DNA from: Winkia neuii
GTDB taxonomy: Bacteria; Actinomycetota; Actinomycetes; Actinomycetales; Actinomycetaceae
Direction: 5' to 3'
Assembly (NCBI RefSeq): GCF_029011175.1
Contig: NZ_CP118946.1
Coordinates: forward strand, 2,042,680 to 2,106,679
Length of the DNA stretch: 64,000 bases
The position numbers and the translations under genes were made by a program. Below, piece by piece: positions 9,801 through 18,162 of the stretch; position 1 is the stretch's first letter; every line of letters begins with the position of its first letter. Below the pieces are notes generated by a model. It was given only the letters and a program-made list of their open reading frames with translations, was not told the origin of the DNA and made no database searches.

Positions 9801-10344
9801 CGGACACCTTCATGGATACGTAATCCACGTCCTCGCGTTCCAGCAGCCCCATGGTGTCGCGCAACCGCTTTTCAGCTTCCTTGTCGCCAAGGACGGCCTC
9901 GCCTAGCAGATTCATGTTCAACCGGGCGCCGCGCGCCTTCAGGCGAGCAATCGACTTTGTCAGCCCAGTACCTTTAGCATCTAGGACCAGGTCCCCTACC
10001 AAAGCCTCAAATACTTTGCGGGCCGTGGGAACTGCCACCTCGGGAACTAGCGGAGCGAGCTTGCCGCCCACCGCCAGTGGCCCCTTCAGGTAAGCCGGCA
10101 AGAACTGTGGATCCTGGTCCGCCAAGACGCGAATCTGCTGGGCGGCGATCTTCTCGTCCTCGGGCCTGATCACGTTGTCTACGAACCCGACTGTGAAGTC
10201 CAGCCCCTTCGGGTCGCGCAGCACTTCACTAAGGAGCTGCCCTGCCCGATCAACCGGGTATTTCTTGGACCGTTCGAGCCAGGATTTTGCTCGCTTTTTC
10301 GCGAGTTCCCCAATTTCGGCGTAGTCAACCTCTACGTTGGACAT
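6862..10344 (-). CDS. putA: Bifunctional proline dehydrogenase / L-glutamate-gamma-semialdehyde dehydrogenase PutA
   Basis: 1160 aa from the ATG at 10344; a further in-frame start at 10365 is less likely because GGGAAAGG is well placed for 10344. Oxidises proline to glutamate in two steps. The FAD proline dehydrogenase barrel covers about residues 60-450, with the YLVRRLEEN substrate motif near 407-415. The NAD-dependent aldehyde dehydrogenase domain covers about 500-950, with the WNFPMAIPTG motif, Glu near 721 (LAETSGKDS) and catalytic Cys in GQKCSACS near 755. A C-terminal aldehyde-dehydrogenase-like extension follows (about 980-1160), as in longer PutA types. No N-terminal ribbon-helix-helix DNA-binding domain is present, so it is not a self-regulator. 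It is followed on the chromosome by the transporter putP on the same strand (upstream in transcription), forming a proline-use unit. Confidence 0.95.
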   Translation of the reverse strand: MSNVEVDYAEIGELAKKRAKSWLERSKKYPVDRAGQLLSEVLRDPKGLDFTVGFVDNVIRPEDEKIAAQQIRVLADQDPQFLPAYLKGPLAVGGKLAPLVPEVAVPTARKVFEALVGDLVLDAKGTGLTKSIARLKARGARLNMNLLGEAVLGDKEAEKRLRDTMGLLEREDVDYVSMKVSAVIGPHNPWAYQQAVDYAVEALMPLYRKANSYSPKKFINLDMEEYHDLHLTIDVFKKILDREEFKDLKAGIVLQAYLPDSLPAMQDLQAWAAQRVQNGGSPIKVRVVKGANLSMERVEATVHGWDMVTQPNKETTDANYIRVLDWALRPEHTKNVTIGVAGMNLFTVGFAYELAKKRGILHTDGIEFEMLAGMATQQAAAVTEDVGHLLFYVPIVNPEEYDVAIAYLVRRLEENSLPSNFMSSIFELDQNEALLQREQDRFSAALSHAFDDPVGPARKQNRLEEGEAEIKAIVTDEAGNWQFQNTPDSDPSLPANLQWARQIADSMKDSEKGCLVIEEAAVTSEDQLQKIVEEAARGGKEWAARPLQERVDILHQVGVLLSKRRGELIEVAGSEAGKTIDQGDVEVSEAADFAHYYAEQANTLHSLPGAKFTPAKVIAVTPPWNFPMAIPTGGVLAALASGAGVVFKPAREARRTGAMLAQAMWDAGVPRDVLKLVDLSEGELGRALIENPLVERVILTGSIDTARLFKSWRPGLQVLAETSGKDSIIVTPHADLDLAVRDVVNSAFGHAGQKCSACSTVILVGSVGRSRRFHDQLVDAVESLKVGYPWQLDTQMGPLVSPASGKLLRGLTTLGQGEHWAVTPRQLDESGKLWSPGVRANVQPGSEYHLTEYFGPILGVMRADTLEQAVKLQNATEFGLTAGIHSLDADEINYWLDHVRAGNVYVNRGITGAIVRRQPFGGWKRSAVGAGTKAGGPSYLFGLGNWERTDVDASQITGRSLSNPALADAYQSATTLDQGGQYVQALAVSAQEWGEKEFGVGHDPSALGVERNVLRYEAVPVLVRLAQGEKPWQLLGVVAAGLAAGSQVSVSAAELPAQVREFLRRQHVPFVLESKEAFLEGVPGWAKEAGYDARLRMLGGDPTQVAATLPKELVADVAIWSQPVTVSGRVELLPFVHEQAVSFTNHRFGNPTPLGDRVEI

Positions 10345-10410
10345 CTTTGACCTTTCCCGTTGCAACTGCTGGCATCCTTGCCATTTACGAAGCTCTATTA
10401 GCCTACCTGT

Positions 10411-11985
10411 TTAGTCTATCTTTGGCTGGTTATTACCTTCTGTGTTCTGGTAGCTAATTGTGGGGCCGGCGAAGGTGCGGTCACCAAAATATTCCGCCAA
10501 TTCCTGCTCCGATACGGTGGCAAGTCTTTCAGCCAGCGCGAACTCTTCATCTATCTGGCTATTTGGCTTGTAAGTCGCCTTCGACACCGCCCAGGCAACC
10601 GCCATACAGAGGGCGAAGCCGGGGATAATTTCGTACAGGCCACCCCACTTGAAAGTCCCCCACACCCCGACGGTGACAGCGCCGGTAACCATGCCCGCGA
10701 GCGCGCCCGCCGTTGTCAGTTTTCGCCAATACAGTGCCAAAATCACGATCGGCCCGAAGGCTGCCCCGAAGCCGGCCCAGGCGAAGGAAACCAGGTTCAA
10801 AATCGAGTCCGTGCGCATCCAGGCAAGCCCCGCTGCCAGCAAGGAGACTGCTAGCACTGCGATTCGGCCCAGATTCACCCCGCCCATCGGGGTTAGCTTG
10901 CGTTTAGTAAGGCCGTTATAGATGTCCTCGACAATTGCCGAGGACGTGACCAGCAGCTGCGAGGACACTGTGGACATGATTGCCGCCAAGATCGCGGCCA
11001 ACATAAACCCGGCAACCAGCACGGGGAAAAGATTCTGCCCCATAAGAATGAATACGGATTCGGCATCATTTTGCCCGATCTGGACCCTGCCGCGCTGGTG
11101 GGCAGCAATGCCGATAATGGCGGTGCCGGACGCCCCCAGTACGGACAGGAACATCCACCCGATCCCAATGCGGCGAGCTTGCTTTGCCTCTTGCGGCGAA
11201 CGGAGCGCCATAAAGCGAACTACAATGTGTGGCTGCCCAAAGTAGCCGAGCCCCCACGCCAGCGCAGATATGACGCCCACGAAGCTAGCGCCCCCGAAGG
11301 GCGAGAGGAAGTCCGGATTGGCCGTGCGCACGCCCTCGGCAACGGCTGCCGGCCCTCCAAGGGCAACGACTCCCACGATGGGCACCGCCACCAGCGCCAT
11401 CAACATCATTATCCCCTGCACCAGGTCTGTCCACGACACCGCCAGGAAGCCGCCGACCAGCGTGTACAGCACAACCACTGCGGCAACAAGGACCATGCCC
11501 AGGTGGTAGTCCATCCCGAAGGCGGATTCGAAGAAGGTGCCCCCGGCGACCATGCCAGAGGACACGTAGAAGGTGAAGAATACGAAAATTATTAGGCCGG
11601 CGGCGATGCGAAGCGCGTTCGAGCGATCGTGGAGCCGATTGCCCAGGAAGGACGGTAGCGTAATAGAATTGTTCGCCACCTGCGTGTAGGAACGTAACCG
11701 CGGGGCAGTAATTTTCCAGTTCACCCATGCCCCCACTACCAGGCCAACGGCGATCCACCCCTCGACAATGCCGGAAAGATACAGCGCCCCGGGTAGCCCC
11801 ATTAGTAGCCACCCAGACATGTCGGATGCGCCTGCGCTGAGGGCGGCAACTGCCGGGCCCAGCCCCCGCCCACCTAACATGTAGTCGTCTAAATTCTGCG
11901 TTCGTGTGTATGCCCAGATCCCAATGATGATCATGGCCACGAAGTAAATAATCATGGCGATTGCTTGCCCGGACGTTTGCGTCAT
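10411..11985 (-). CDS. putP: Sodium/proline symporter PutP
   Basis: 524 aa from ATG 11985, preferred because GGGGGA lies 6 bases upstream; an earlier in-frame start at 12018 lacks one. SSS-family (solute:sodium symporter) protein with about 13 membrane spans. The LDDYMLGGRGLGPAVAALSAGASDMSGWLLMG region near residues 25-65 is the PutP signature for sodium and proline binding. Imports proline with Na+ for oxidation by the neighbouring PutA. Co-directional with putA, gap about 66 bases, so likely one transcript. Confidence 0.93.
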   Translation of the reverse strand: MTQTSGQAIAMIIYFVAMIIIGIWAYTRTQNLDDYMLGGRGLGPAVAALSAGASDMSGWLLMGLPGALYLSGIVEGWIAVGLVVGAWVNWKITAPRLRSYTQVANNSITLPSFLGNRLHDRSNALRIAAGLIIFVFFTFYVSSGMVAGGTFFESAFGMDYHLGMVLVAAVVVLYTLVGGFLAVSWTDLVQGIMMLMALVAVPIVGVVALGGPAAVAEGVRTANPDFLSPFGGASFVGVISALAWGLGYFGQPHIVVRFMALRSPQEAKQARRIGIGWMFLSVLGASGTAIIGIAAHQRGRVQIGQNDAESVFILMGQNLFPVLVAGFMLAAILAAIMSTVSSQLLVTSSAIVEDIYNGLTKRKLTPMGGVNLGRIAVLAVSLLAAGLAWMRTDSILNLVSFAWAGFGAAFGPIVILALYWRKLTTAGALAGMVTGAVTVGVWGTFKWGGLYEIIPGFALCMAVAWAVSKATYKPNSQIDEEFALAERLATVSEQELAEYFGDRTFAGPTISYQNTEGNNQPKID

Positions 11986-12107
11986 TGCATTCCCCCATTC
12001 AGGTGCCCCATACTGCAATATACTTTACTCAGATTTTTACTTGCGGACAATGGTAGATTACTTTTTTGAAACCCACGCATTACTGTCTAGGATGTACACA
12101 GGCATGA

Positions 12108-12141
12108 CATGGCCCCGCATCCGATTAGATGCGGGGCCATG
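12108..12141. terminator. Hairpin terminator downstream of ald
   Basis: Perfect 13-bp stem (CATGGCCCCGCAT at 12108-12120 with 12129-12141) and 8-base loop, between the ald stop and the putP promoter region. It most likely ends the ald transcript on the minus strand. No T run is evident. Confidence 0.7.
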
Positions 12142-12218
12142 CAGGTTCTTAGAGCCCGCTAGTTAAGGCAAGTGGCTTTACATAGTCGGCTGCAACCGTC
12201 CGGGCACCACTTCCGGCA

Positions 12219-13336
12219 CTAGTTTTCGAGCAGCTCTTCGGGATCTACGCATTCGAGGTCGAAAGCTTCGGCTACGCCTGGGTAGGAGATCTTGCCAGCG
12301 TGGGCGTTCAGGCCGCGACGCAGGGTTGCATCGTCCTTCAGCGCCTGCTTCCACCCCTTCTTTGCGATAGCGCGAGCGTACGGTAGCGTAGCGTTGGCCA
12401 GCGCGGTAGTGGAGGTGTGAGGCACACACCCGGGCATGTTCGCCACGCAGTAGTAGGTGGCGTCGTGCACCGTGAAGATCGGATCATCGTGGGTAGTGGG
12501 GTGCGACCCCTCGAAGCAGCCGCCCTGATCAATCGCGATGTCGACCAGTACGGAACCCGGCCGCATCTTGGCTACCATCGCATCGGTTACCAGCTTCGGC
12601 GCCTTAGCACCCGGGATAAGTACGGAACCAATGACCAGGTCGGCGTCCGCCACGGCCTCTTCGACAGAGAGCGGGGTGGAGTAGGTAGTGCGGGCCCGGT
12701 TGCCCCACTGCCAGTTTGCCCACCGCAGCTTCTCTAGATCATTGTCCAGCACGGTTACGTTCGCACCCATGCCGATAGCGATCTCGGCAGCGTTACGGCC
12801 TGCCTGCCCGCAGCCAACAACTACTACGTTGGCGTTGCGCACACCTGCCACGGAGCCCATCAGCACGCCCGGTCCGCCGTGCGGCTTCTCTAGATAGTGC
12901 GCGCCAACCTGGGCAGCCAGGCGGCCTGCGACCTCGGACATGGGCACGAGCAGCGGCAGAGTGCCAGCATCGGTGCGCACAGTTTCGTACGCAATAGCGG
13001 TGGTACCCGCCTTAATAATGGCGTCGGTACACGCCTTGTCAGCAGCAAGGTGCAGGTAGGTGAACAGGATCAGCCCATCGCGCAGGCGGTGGTATTCCTC
13101 TTCGATCGGCTCCTTGACCTTCATGACCATGTCGGCGCTGGCCCACACCTGGTCGGCGTCGTCAATAATCTTTGCGCCAACCTCTTCATAGAGCGAATCG
13201 GGATAGGCGGATCCTTCACCGGCCCCCTTCTGGATTAGCACTTCGTGTCCGTCCTGAATCAGGGCGGCAGCACCGGCAGGCGTCACAGACACGCGGTATT
13301 CATTGTTTTAACTTCTGTAGGGACACCAATACGCAT
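12219..13336 (-). CDS. ald: Alanine dehydrogenase, with apparent 1-bp frameshift near the N-terminus
   Basis: NAD-dependent enzyme converting L-alanine to pyruvate and ammonium. The open frame alone gives 357 aa beginning at an internal GTG (13292) without ribosome-binding site. Upstream, an ATG at 13336 with AAGGAG in front encodes MRIGVPTEVK, the expected start of the family. The frame is then lost because the plus strand has TTTT at 13306-13309 where five T would restore NNEYRVSVTP. The corrected product is 372 aa, the normal length. The substrate-binding and NAD domains are intact, with VVGCGQAGRNAAEIA, the NMPGCVPHTST motif and the conserved C-terminus. Either a true mutation or a homopolymer sequencing error. 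Function is secure if the frame is intact. Confidence 0.88.
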
Positions 13337-13572
13337 AAGGCTCCTTCACCTTCCTTAGACAGAAAACAGCGTTGTTCCAACAAACAAGAATAGTTGTTTA
13401 CATCACATTCTTCAGTGGTTGAGAGTATTTTCTGCTTCGGTTCCCATATTTGGCACAACTTTTTTGAGGGCGTGGCCTGTTTCGCAGCCGCGAGCGCTCG
13501 TGTCTTATGCAGCTTTGCGTATTTGTCACCTAGACTGGTCTGCGTTCGCATTTTTCTACCCTAGGAGTAGCC
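13337..13572. promoter_or_regulatory. Divergent ald / uppP promoter region with TTGTT/AACAA repeats
   Basis: 236 bases between divergent genes. TTGTTCCAACAA at 13372-13383 is a near-perfect palindrome with further AACAA and TTGTT motifs in the next 20 bases. Such AT-rich repeated half-sites upstream of ald could bind an Lrp/AsnC-type (AldR-like) regulator; that is an inference from position. The uppP Shine-Dalgarno AGGAG lies at 13563-13567. Confidence 0.35.
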
Positions 13573-14412
13573 GTGATTTCTTGGTGGGAGTCCATCATTT
13601 TGGGGATCGTCGAGGGCGTAACCGAGTTCCTCCCCGTTTCCTCCACGGGCCATCTGACCATTGTTGAAAACCTACTCGGTCACCCAGTAAATGCTCCTAC
13701 CGTCACCGCTTACACGGCTATCATCCAGGTCGGCGCCATGCTCGCCTCTATTGTCTACTTCTGGTCGGACATTGTGCGCATCGCGCGCGCCTGGTTCGCT
13801 GGTCTGGCCAATAAGCACAAGCGCAAAGCCGACTACCACCTAGGGTGGGCAATCATTGTGGGTGTGGCAGTAACCGCCGTTGTGGGGCTGCTGCTGAAAG
13901 ACTTGATCGAGGGGCCGCTGCGCTCCATGTGGTTTGTGGCCGCCGGGCTAGTTTTGTGGTCGGTAGCAATGTATGTGGCCGACCGGGTACGCTTCGATCG
14001 TGGCGAAGACTCTATTACTTGGAAGGATGGCCTCCTGCTTGGCCTATTCCAGTCGATCGCCCTGATCCCCGGCGTATCGCGTTCCGGCGCAACCATTGCC
14101 GGGGCCATGTTCCTGAAGATCGACAGGGTGACGGCCACGCGCATGAGCTTCTTCCTGGGCATTCCCACCCTGATCGCCGCCGGCGGCCTGCAGGCTGTAA
14201 CCAAGTTTGATCAGATTGGTGCGGCTGGCGGAGTCGGCTGGGGAGCCACCATTATCGGCACCGTAGTGTCCGGCATCGTCGCCTACCTGTCGATTGCGTG
14301 GCTGCTGAAGTTCGTTTCGTCGAATAACTTCAACTGGTTCGTGATCTACCGCGTGGCCCTTGGCATCCTGATCGCCCTCGGCCTGGTTTCCGGAGTGATC
14401 GCCGGGGTATAG
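13573..14412 (+). CDS. uppP: Undecaprenyl-diphosphatase UppP (BacA)
   Basis: 279 aa integral membrane enzyme that dephosphorylates undecaprenyl diphosphate to recycle the cell-wall lipid carrier. It confers bacitracin tolerance. The two family signatures are clear: GIVEGVTEFLPVSSTGHL at the N-terminus and the PGVSRSGATI segment in the second half, both around the active site. About eight membrane segments. The start is GTG with AGGAG six bases upstream. Single-gene unit, followed by a terminator hairpin. Confidence 0.95.
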   Translation: MISWWESIILGIVEGVTEFLPVSSTGHLTIVENLLGHPVNAPTVTAYTAIIQVGAMLASIVYFWSDIVRIARAWFAGLANKHKRKADYHLGWAIIVGVAVTAVVGLLLKDLIEGPLRSMWFVAAGLVLWSVAMYVADRVRFDRGEDSITWKDGLLLGLFQSIALIPGVSRSGATIAGAMFLKIDRVTATRMSFFLGIPTLIAAGGLQAVTKFDQIGAAGGVGWGATIIGTVVSGIVAYLSIAWLLKFVSSNNFNWFVIYRVALGILIALGLVSGVIAGV

Positions 14413-14431
14413 CCGAATAACTCAAAACACT

Positions 14432-14469
14432 AATCCCGCGCCCGGCGTAACTGCACTAGGCGCGGGATT
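14432..14469. terminator. Bidirectional terminator between uppP and the M20 hydrolase gene
   Basis: Perfect 11-bp stem (AATCCCGCGCC at 14432-14442 with 14459-14469), 16-base loop, followed on + by GTTGTTT. It lies between two converging genes and can act for both. Confidence 0.75.
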
Positions 14470-14474
14470 GTTGT

Positions 14475-15677
14475 TTACTTGCCCAAATATTCGAGGGCCG
14501 CTACCACCTGCGCCTCGGTGCCCACCTGCAAGGAGGGGCTCATGGTGGGAGCAAACTGTGGTGAGTGGTTGCCGGGCGCCGACTCCGGATCGGGGAAGCC
14601 CCCAAAGGTCCAGTAGAAGTAAGGCACGTCAAAGGCCTTGGGAATGTAGGTGAAGTCCTCGGAGGCCGTGACCTTTTCCCCGTCTGCATACCGGTCGCCA
14701 AAGTAGTCTTTGAACGCCCCGGTGATGCGGTCGAATTGTTCTTCTGGGTTGGCGGTTAGGGGGTAGCGGTTGAAGTATTCAAATTCTGGTTCGCGATCGC
14801 TGCCAGAGGCCGCGCATTCCGCCTTCACAATGCGCTCAATGGATTCGGTAACCTTCTTTTGCACCGATTCTTTGTAGGTGCGCACATTCAGTTGCAAGGT
14901 TGCCGAATCGGGAATGGTGTTCGCGGAGGCTCCGGCCACAATGGACCCTACCGTAACTACGGCAAAATCCGAGGGCGAAATTTCCCGCGACACAATAGTT
15001 TGAAGCCGCAGCACGATCGCGGCGGCCATCACGATGGGGTCAATAGACAGGTGGGGCATAGACCCGTGGGAGCCCTTGCCGTAGACGGTAATTTTCAGGC
15101 TAGTTGCGCCAGAAAACGTCGGACCGCAGACGGCATTGACGGTACCCTCTTGGATGCTCACCACGTGTTGGGCAAGGCAAACTTCGGGTTTGGGAACCTG
15201 TTCGACCAGCCCGTCCGCTACCATGGATTTCGCGCCTTGGGCCGTTTCTTCACCCGGCTGGAAGAGCGCAATGAAAGTGCCTTGCCACAGGTCTTTTTGT
15301 GCCAGCAGGACCTTTACTGCGCCCAGCAGACAGGCAGTGTGCATGTCGTGCCCGCACCCGTGCATAACCGGAGTGTCATTGCCATCGGCATCCTTCTGGG
15401 TGCCAGTAGAGGCAAAATCCAATCCCGTCTCCTCTTTTAGGGGAAGCGCATCGAAGTCTGCCCTGGAAAGGATGGTGCTGCCTTCCCCATTTTCGAGGAC
15501 GGCAACGACTCCCCCGCCGATGCGCTTCGGCTCTACCCCCAGGTCGGTCAGCTCCTGTGTGATCCGCTCCCTAGTCCACTCCTCTTGCATAGATAGTTCG
15601 GGATGGGCGTGCAATTCCTTGTACAAGCCCTCTTGCCAGTCCTTCAAGTTGGCTACGATCTTCGCGATGTTGCTCAT
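14475..15677 (-). CDS. M20D-family metal-dependent amidohydrolase/peptidase
   Basis: 400 aa, full length for the M20D group (hippurate hydrolase, IAA-amino acid hydrolase, N-acyl-amino acid amidohydrolases). The metal-binding motifs HAHPELS near residue 25, MHGCGHDMHTA near 105 and PGEET near 142 are present, with a dimerisation domain in the middle and a conserved EDFTYIPKAFDVPYFY C-terminal motif. Cytoplasmic: no signal peptide. Preceded by AGGGGGG before the ATG. The exact N-acyl amino acid or peptide substrate cannot be told from sequence. Confidence 0.88.
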   Translation of the reverse strand: MSNIAKIVANLKDWQEGLYKELHAHPELSMQEEWTRERITQELTDLGVEPKRIGGGVVAVLENGEGSTILSRADFDALPLKEETGLDFASTGTQKDADGNDTPVMHGCGHDMHTACLLGAVKVLLAQKDLWQGTFIALFQPGEETAQGAKSMVADGLVEQVPKPEVCLAQHVVSIQEGTVNAVCGPTFSGATSLKITVYGKGSHGSMPHLSIDPIVMAAAIVLRLQTIVSREISPSDFAVVTVGSIVAGASANTIPDSATLQLNVRTYKESVQKKVTESIERIVKAECAASGSDREPEFEYFNRYPLTANPEEQFDRITGAFKDYFGDRYADGEKVTASEDFTYIPKAFDVPYFYWTFGGFPDPESAPGNHSPQFAPTMSPSLQVGTEAQVVAALEYLGK

Positions 15678-15726
15678 TATTCCCCCCTTCTTCTACCTAT
15701 TTATACGGCACATATGCGGGCCCGGC

Positions 15727-16515
15727 TCAGTGAGCCAGCGCCAGAGTAGGCCCGGCAGGCAATTGTTGGGATGGGCACTCAGAAGCAGTAAGTGCCATAG
15801 TGCGCTGTTCGTCGGCTGTAACCGTCAGCCCCCACACCTGTTTTATGCGCACTTGCCGGGCCACGTAGGCGCAACGGTAATCCGCATCGGGGGGAAGCCA
15901 CCTGTCCGCCGCATACGCGCTCTTCGCTTGGTTAGCTGGGCCGTCCACTGCCAGCAAGTTCAGCGGGTCGTTAGCGAACTTCTGCCGGCGCGGCCCATCC
16001 CACTTGTCAGCACCCGAAGCCCACGCATCGGCTAGAGCAACCACGTGATCAATCTGCACCGCCTCGGAAGTACGATTGCCCCGCACAAAGTTGATTACCT
16101 TACCCGTATAAGGATCCTGCAACACCCCGGAAAGAACTACGCAATTTCGGGTGCCCGGCTTATAAGTAACCTGGCGCATATCCCGGGCCAAAATGTCGTT
16201 GCGAGTGTCGCAGCCATTCCTGTCCTCGTCTGCCCACCGCTGCCCAAACTTACGGCGGTTATAGCGTTCTGCTGGCCTCCCCTGGCGTACGGGCAGATTC
16301 TTTACTGTCTGCGCAAACGTAGTGTTTGGGATTTCCTGCAGCACCTTCTGATTAGATTTGAATGCGTCCAAAATAGACCCGGGCCTGTTAGTGCCAGCGA
16401 CCCCCGCCTTACCAAAGCCACCCAAATCTATGCCCATGGGGGCCACTGCCCACACCAGGACAATGGCAGCGAGGGCCCACGCCACCGCATCGCCGATGCC
16501 AAACTTTCGCCTCAT
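15727..16515 (-). CDS. Secreted HNH-family nuclease (DUF1524/GmrSD C-terminal-like)
   Basis: 262 aa from ATG 16515; an earlier in-frame start at 16566 lacks a clear ribosome-binding site, as does 16515, so the start is uncertain. The N-terminus has MRRK followed by a hydrophobic stretch, a signal peptide or membrane anchor. The C-terminal half carries the DUF1524-type nuclease features: RNDILARDM, then VQIDHVVALADAWASGA (metal and catalytic His), then NDPLNLLAVDGPANQAKS. Related proteins are common exported nucleases of actinobacteria, probably degrading extracellular DNA. No immunity gene is visible, which argues against a toxin role. Confidence 0.8.
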   Translation of the reverse strand: MRRKFGIGDAVAWALAAIVLVWAVAPMGIDLGGFGKAGVAGTNRPGSILDAFKSNQKVLQEIPNTTFAQTVKNLPVRQGRPAERYNRRKFGQRWADEDRNGCDTRNDILARDMRQVTYKPGTRNCVVLSGVLQDPYTGKVINFVRGNRTSEAVQIDHVVALADAWASGADKWDGPRRQKFANDPLNLLAVDGPANQAKSAYAADRWLPPDADYRCAYVARQVRIKQVWGLTVTADEQRTMALTASECPSQQLPAGPTLALAH

Positions 16516-16638
16516 GGAAACAACTCTTGCACCTACCCCCGACAAATGGGACGCACGAAAGAGCACCTGTGGATAGTGTGGCGGTCTAAACGAAACTGGG
16601 CGCAGCTGTGGACAGCTATCTTCGCCCTCGTTTTGCCA

Positions 16639-17322
16639 TTACGATGCGGCTTCTACCAAGCTGGGATAGTTATTGCGCACGGAGCCGACTTCGCTTCCCA
16701 CCTTGCGCGGCTGCAACACCGGAGGAGGGATGCGGCCGAGCAGCTCATCAACCTGCTCCCGGTCAGTCAACGCCGGGTTCAGCCACTGCCCCCACAAATC
16801 TTCCGGCACGATCACCGGGGTGCGCTCATGAATATGCCCGAGGGCGTCTGGCGCACTTCGGGTGCAAATGGCCGCCGACCCTACCCAACCGGCAGGGCCG
16901 CGCCAAGTGTCCGCGATGCCCGCAAACGCTACCAGCGGGTCGCCCTCGCCAGCAGAAAGAAAGTAGGGCTGTTTGCCACCCTCGCTTTGCTGCCACTCGA
17001 AATACCCATTGGCGGGGAGCAGCACGCGACGCTTAGACGCTGCAGTCCGGAACGACGGCTTACCAGTCACCGTCTCCGCTCTAGCGTTGATCAACAGGGG
17101 CTTATCCGGCCTTTTCACCCAGGAGGGGATCAGCCCCCACCGAAGCCGCCGCAATTCACGCACCAATTCGCCGCCCTCGGCAAACCGTTCCATCACCGCA
17201 CTCACAGTGTGCGTCGGAGCAATGTTCCAGGATGGGTCGGGGACGCCCTCGATAATCATGTCTACTCCAAAGAGCGCCGCCACGTCCTGGGTGGAACGCC
17301 ACATCCCGTACCGGCCGCACAT
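16639..17322 (-). CDS. SRAP-domain protein (YedK/HMCES, abasic-site DNA crosslinker)
   Basis: 227 aa, whole protein is the SOS response-associated peptidase domain. Met1-Cys2-Gly-Arg-Tyr: Cys2 becomes N-terminal after Met removal and forms the thiazolidine crosslink with abasic sites in single-stranded DNA. Supporting active-site pieces are NARAET, the NGYFEW Glu and HERTPVI His. The ATG directly follows the TAA of the TRIC-channel gene, with no bases between, suggesting translational coupling to that unrelated function. Confidence 0.93.
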   Translation of the reverse strand: MCGRYGMWRSTQDVAALFGVDMIIEGVPDPSWNIAPTHTVSAVMERFAEGGELVRELRRLRWGLIPSWVKRPDKPLLINARAETVTGKPSFRTAASKRRVLLPANGYFEWQQSEGGKQPYFLSAGEGDPLVAFAGIADTWRGPAGWVGSAAICTRSAPDALGHIHERTPVIVPEDLWGQWLNPALTDREQVDELLGRIPPPVLQPRKVGSEVGSVRNNYPSLVEAAS

Positions 17323-18117
17323 TTACTGATCTTCGCCCGTAATCTGAGCGGTGGAACCGGCGTTCTTCTTACGTTCCCGGAACGGCCTGAGTTTGCGGTT
17401 GCCACCCAGGATAAACGGCTTTATTTCCGGCTTTACTCCCTTACGCGCTAGCAGTGCTCGCAACTGTTTAGAAGTCATGGTGACCGTCCAGTCGCCAGTT
17501 GGCAGCGTCCACCGCCGCCACCCCGAGATGACCGTGCCCAAACCGCCAAAGATGATCGCTACAAGCATTCCGAACACCGGCATGTGGAACTTGTAGAAGA
17601 TGACCATGATGAGCGAAGCCGCGAGCGCCGGAGTCGCATACAGCGTGTTGCCACCGAAGACGCGGGGAACCATGCCGGAGGCGACATCTCGGATCATGCC
17701 GCCGCCCACTGCCGTGACAAGGCCAAGCAGAATGGCTGGGGGAATATTGAACCCTTGGCTGAGTGTTTTGAGAGTACCCGTGGCCGCCCAGCATCCAAGC
17801 ACCAGGCCGTCCCCAAGGAAAACCATGCGGGTGGCCCAGCGTCCCGAAAGACGCAGCAGAATCGCCACGAACGCCCCGCCGAGGGCGCAAATCAGGTAAT
17901 ACGGATCAGTGAGCGCGACCGGAGGCCCAGCGGGCAACATAATGTCGCGAACGATGCCTCCGCCTAGACCGCTCATGACGGCGAGCACGAAAAAACCCAC
18001 CGCATCGAAGTTGCGGCGCCGCGCCAACTGCCCGCCAATAATTCCGTTGACAAACACACCAATTAGGTCGATAACACGGAACAGGTCAGGCAGAATCGAA
18101 TTGAAATTGTCCAGCAC
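17323..18117 (-). CDS. TRIC-type cation channel family protein (UPF0126/YicG)
   Basis: 264 aa, with seven hydrophobic segments forming two inverted repeats, typical of prokaryotic trimeric intracellular cation channels. The paired Gly-rich motifs GLGGGIVRD and VGGGMIRD are the family signature. The C-terminal 60 residues are basic and cytoplasmic. GTG start with GGGAG upstream. Prokaryotic TRIC proteins conduct K+ and Na+; some UPF0126 proteins are proposed glycine transporters. First gene of a two-gene unit with the SRAP protein. Confidence 0.88.
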   Translation of the reverse strand: MLDNFNSILPDLFRVIDLIGVFVNGIIGGQLARRRNFDAVGFFVLAVMSGLGGGIVRDIMLPAGPPVALTDPYYLICALGGAFVAILLRLSGRWATRMVFLGDGLVLGCWAATGTLKTLSQGFNIPPAILLGLVTAVGGGMIRDVASGMVPRVFGGNTLYATPALAASLIMVIFYKFHMPVFGMLVAIIFGGLGTVISGWRRWTLPTGDWTVTMTSKQLRALLARKGVKPEIKPFILGGNRKLRPFRERKKNAGSTAQITGEDQ

Positions 18118-18162
18118 GCTCCCAGCTTAGTTGGTAAGTCCGCCATTTTTCGAGGGCGGCAG

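Noticed and set aside
15727-16515. HNH protein considered as a polymorphic toxin with immunity gene
   Set aside because: No toxin leader domain or small immunity gene next to it; the neighbours are an amidohydrolase and an SRAP protein.
16045-17451. A 468-codon open frame on the plus strand across the HNH and SRAP genes
   Set aside because: It runs antisense to two well-recognised proteins, has no recognisable motifs, and its composition is typical of a shadow frame.
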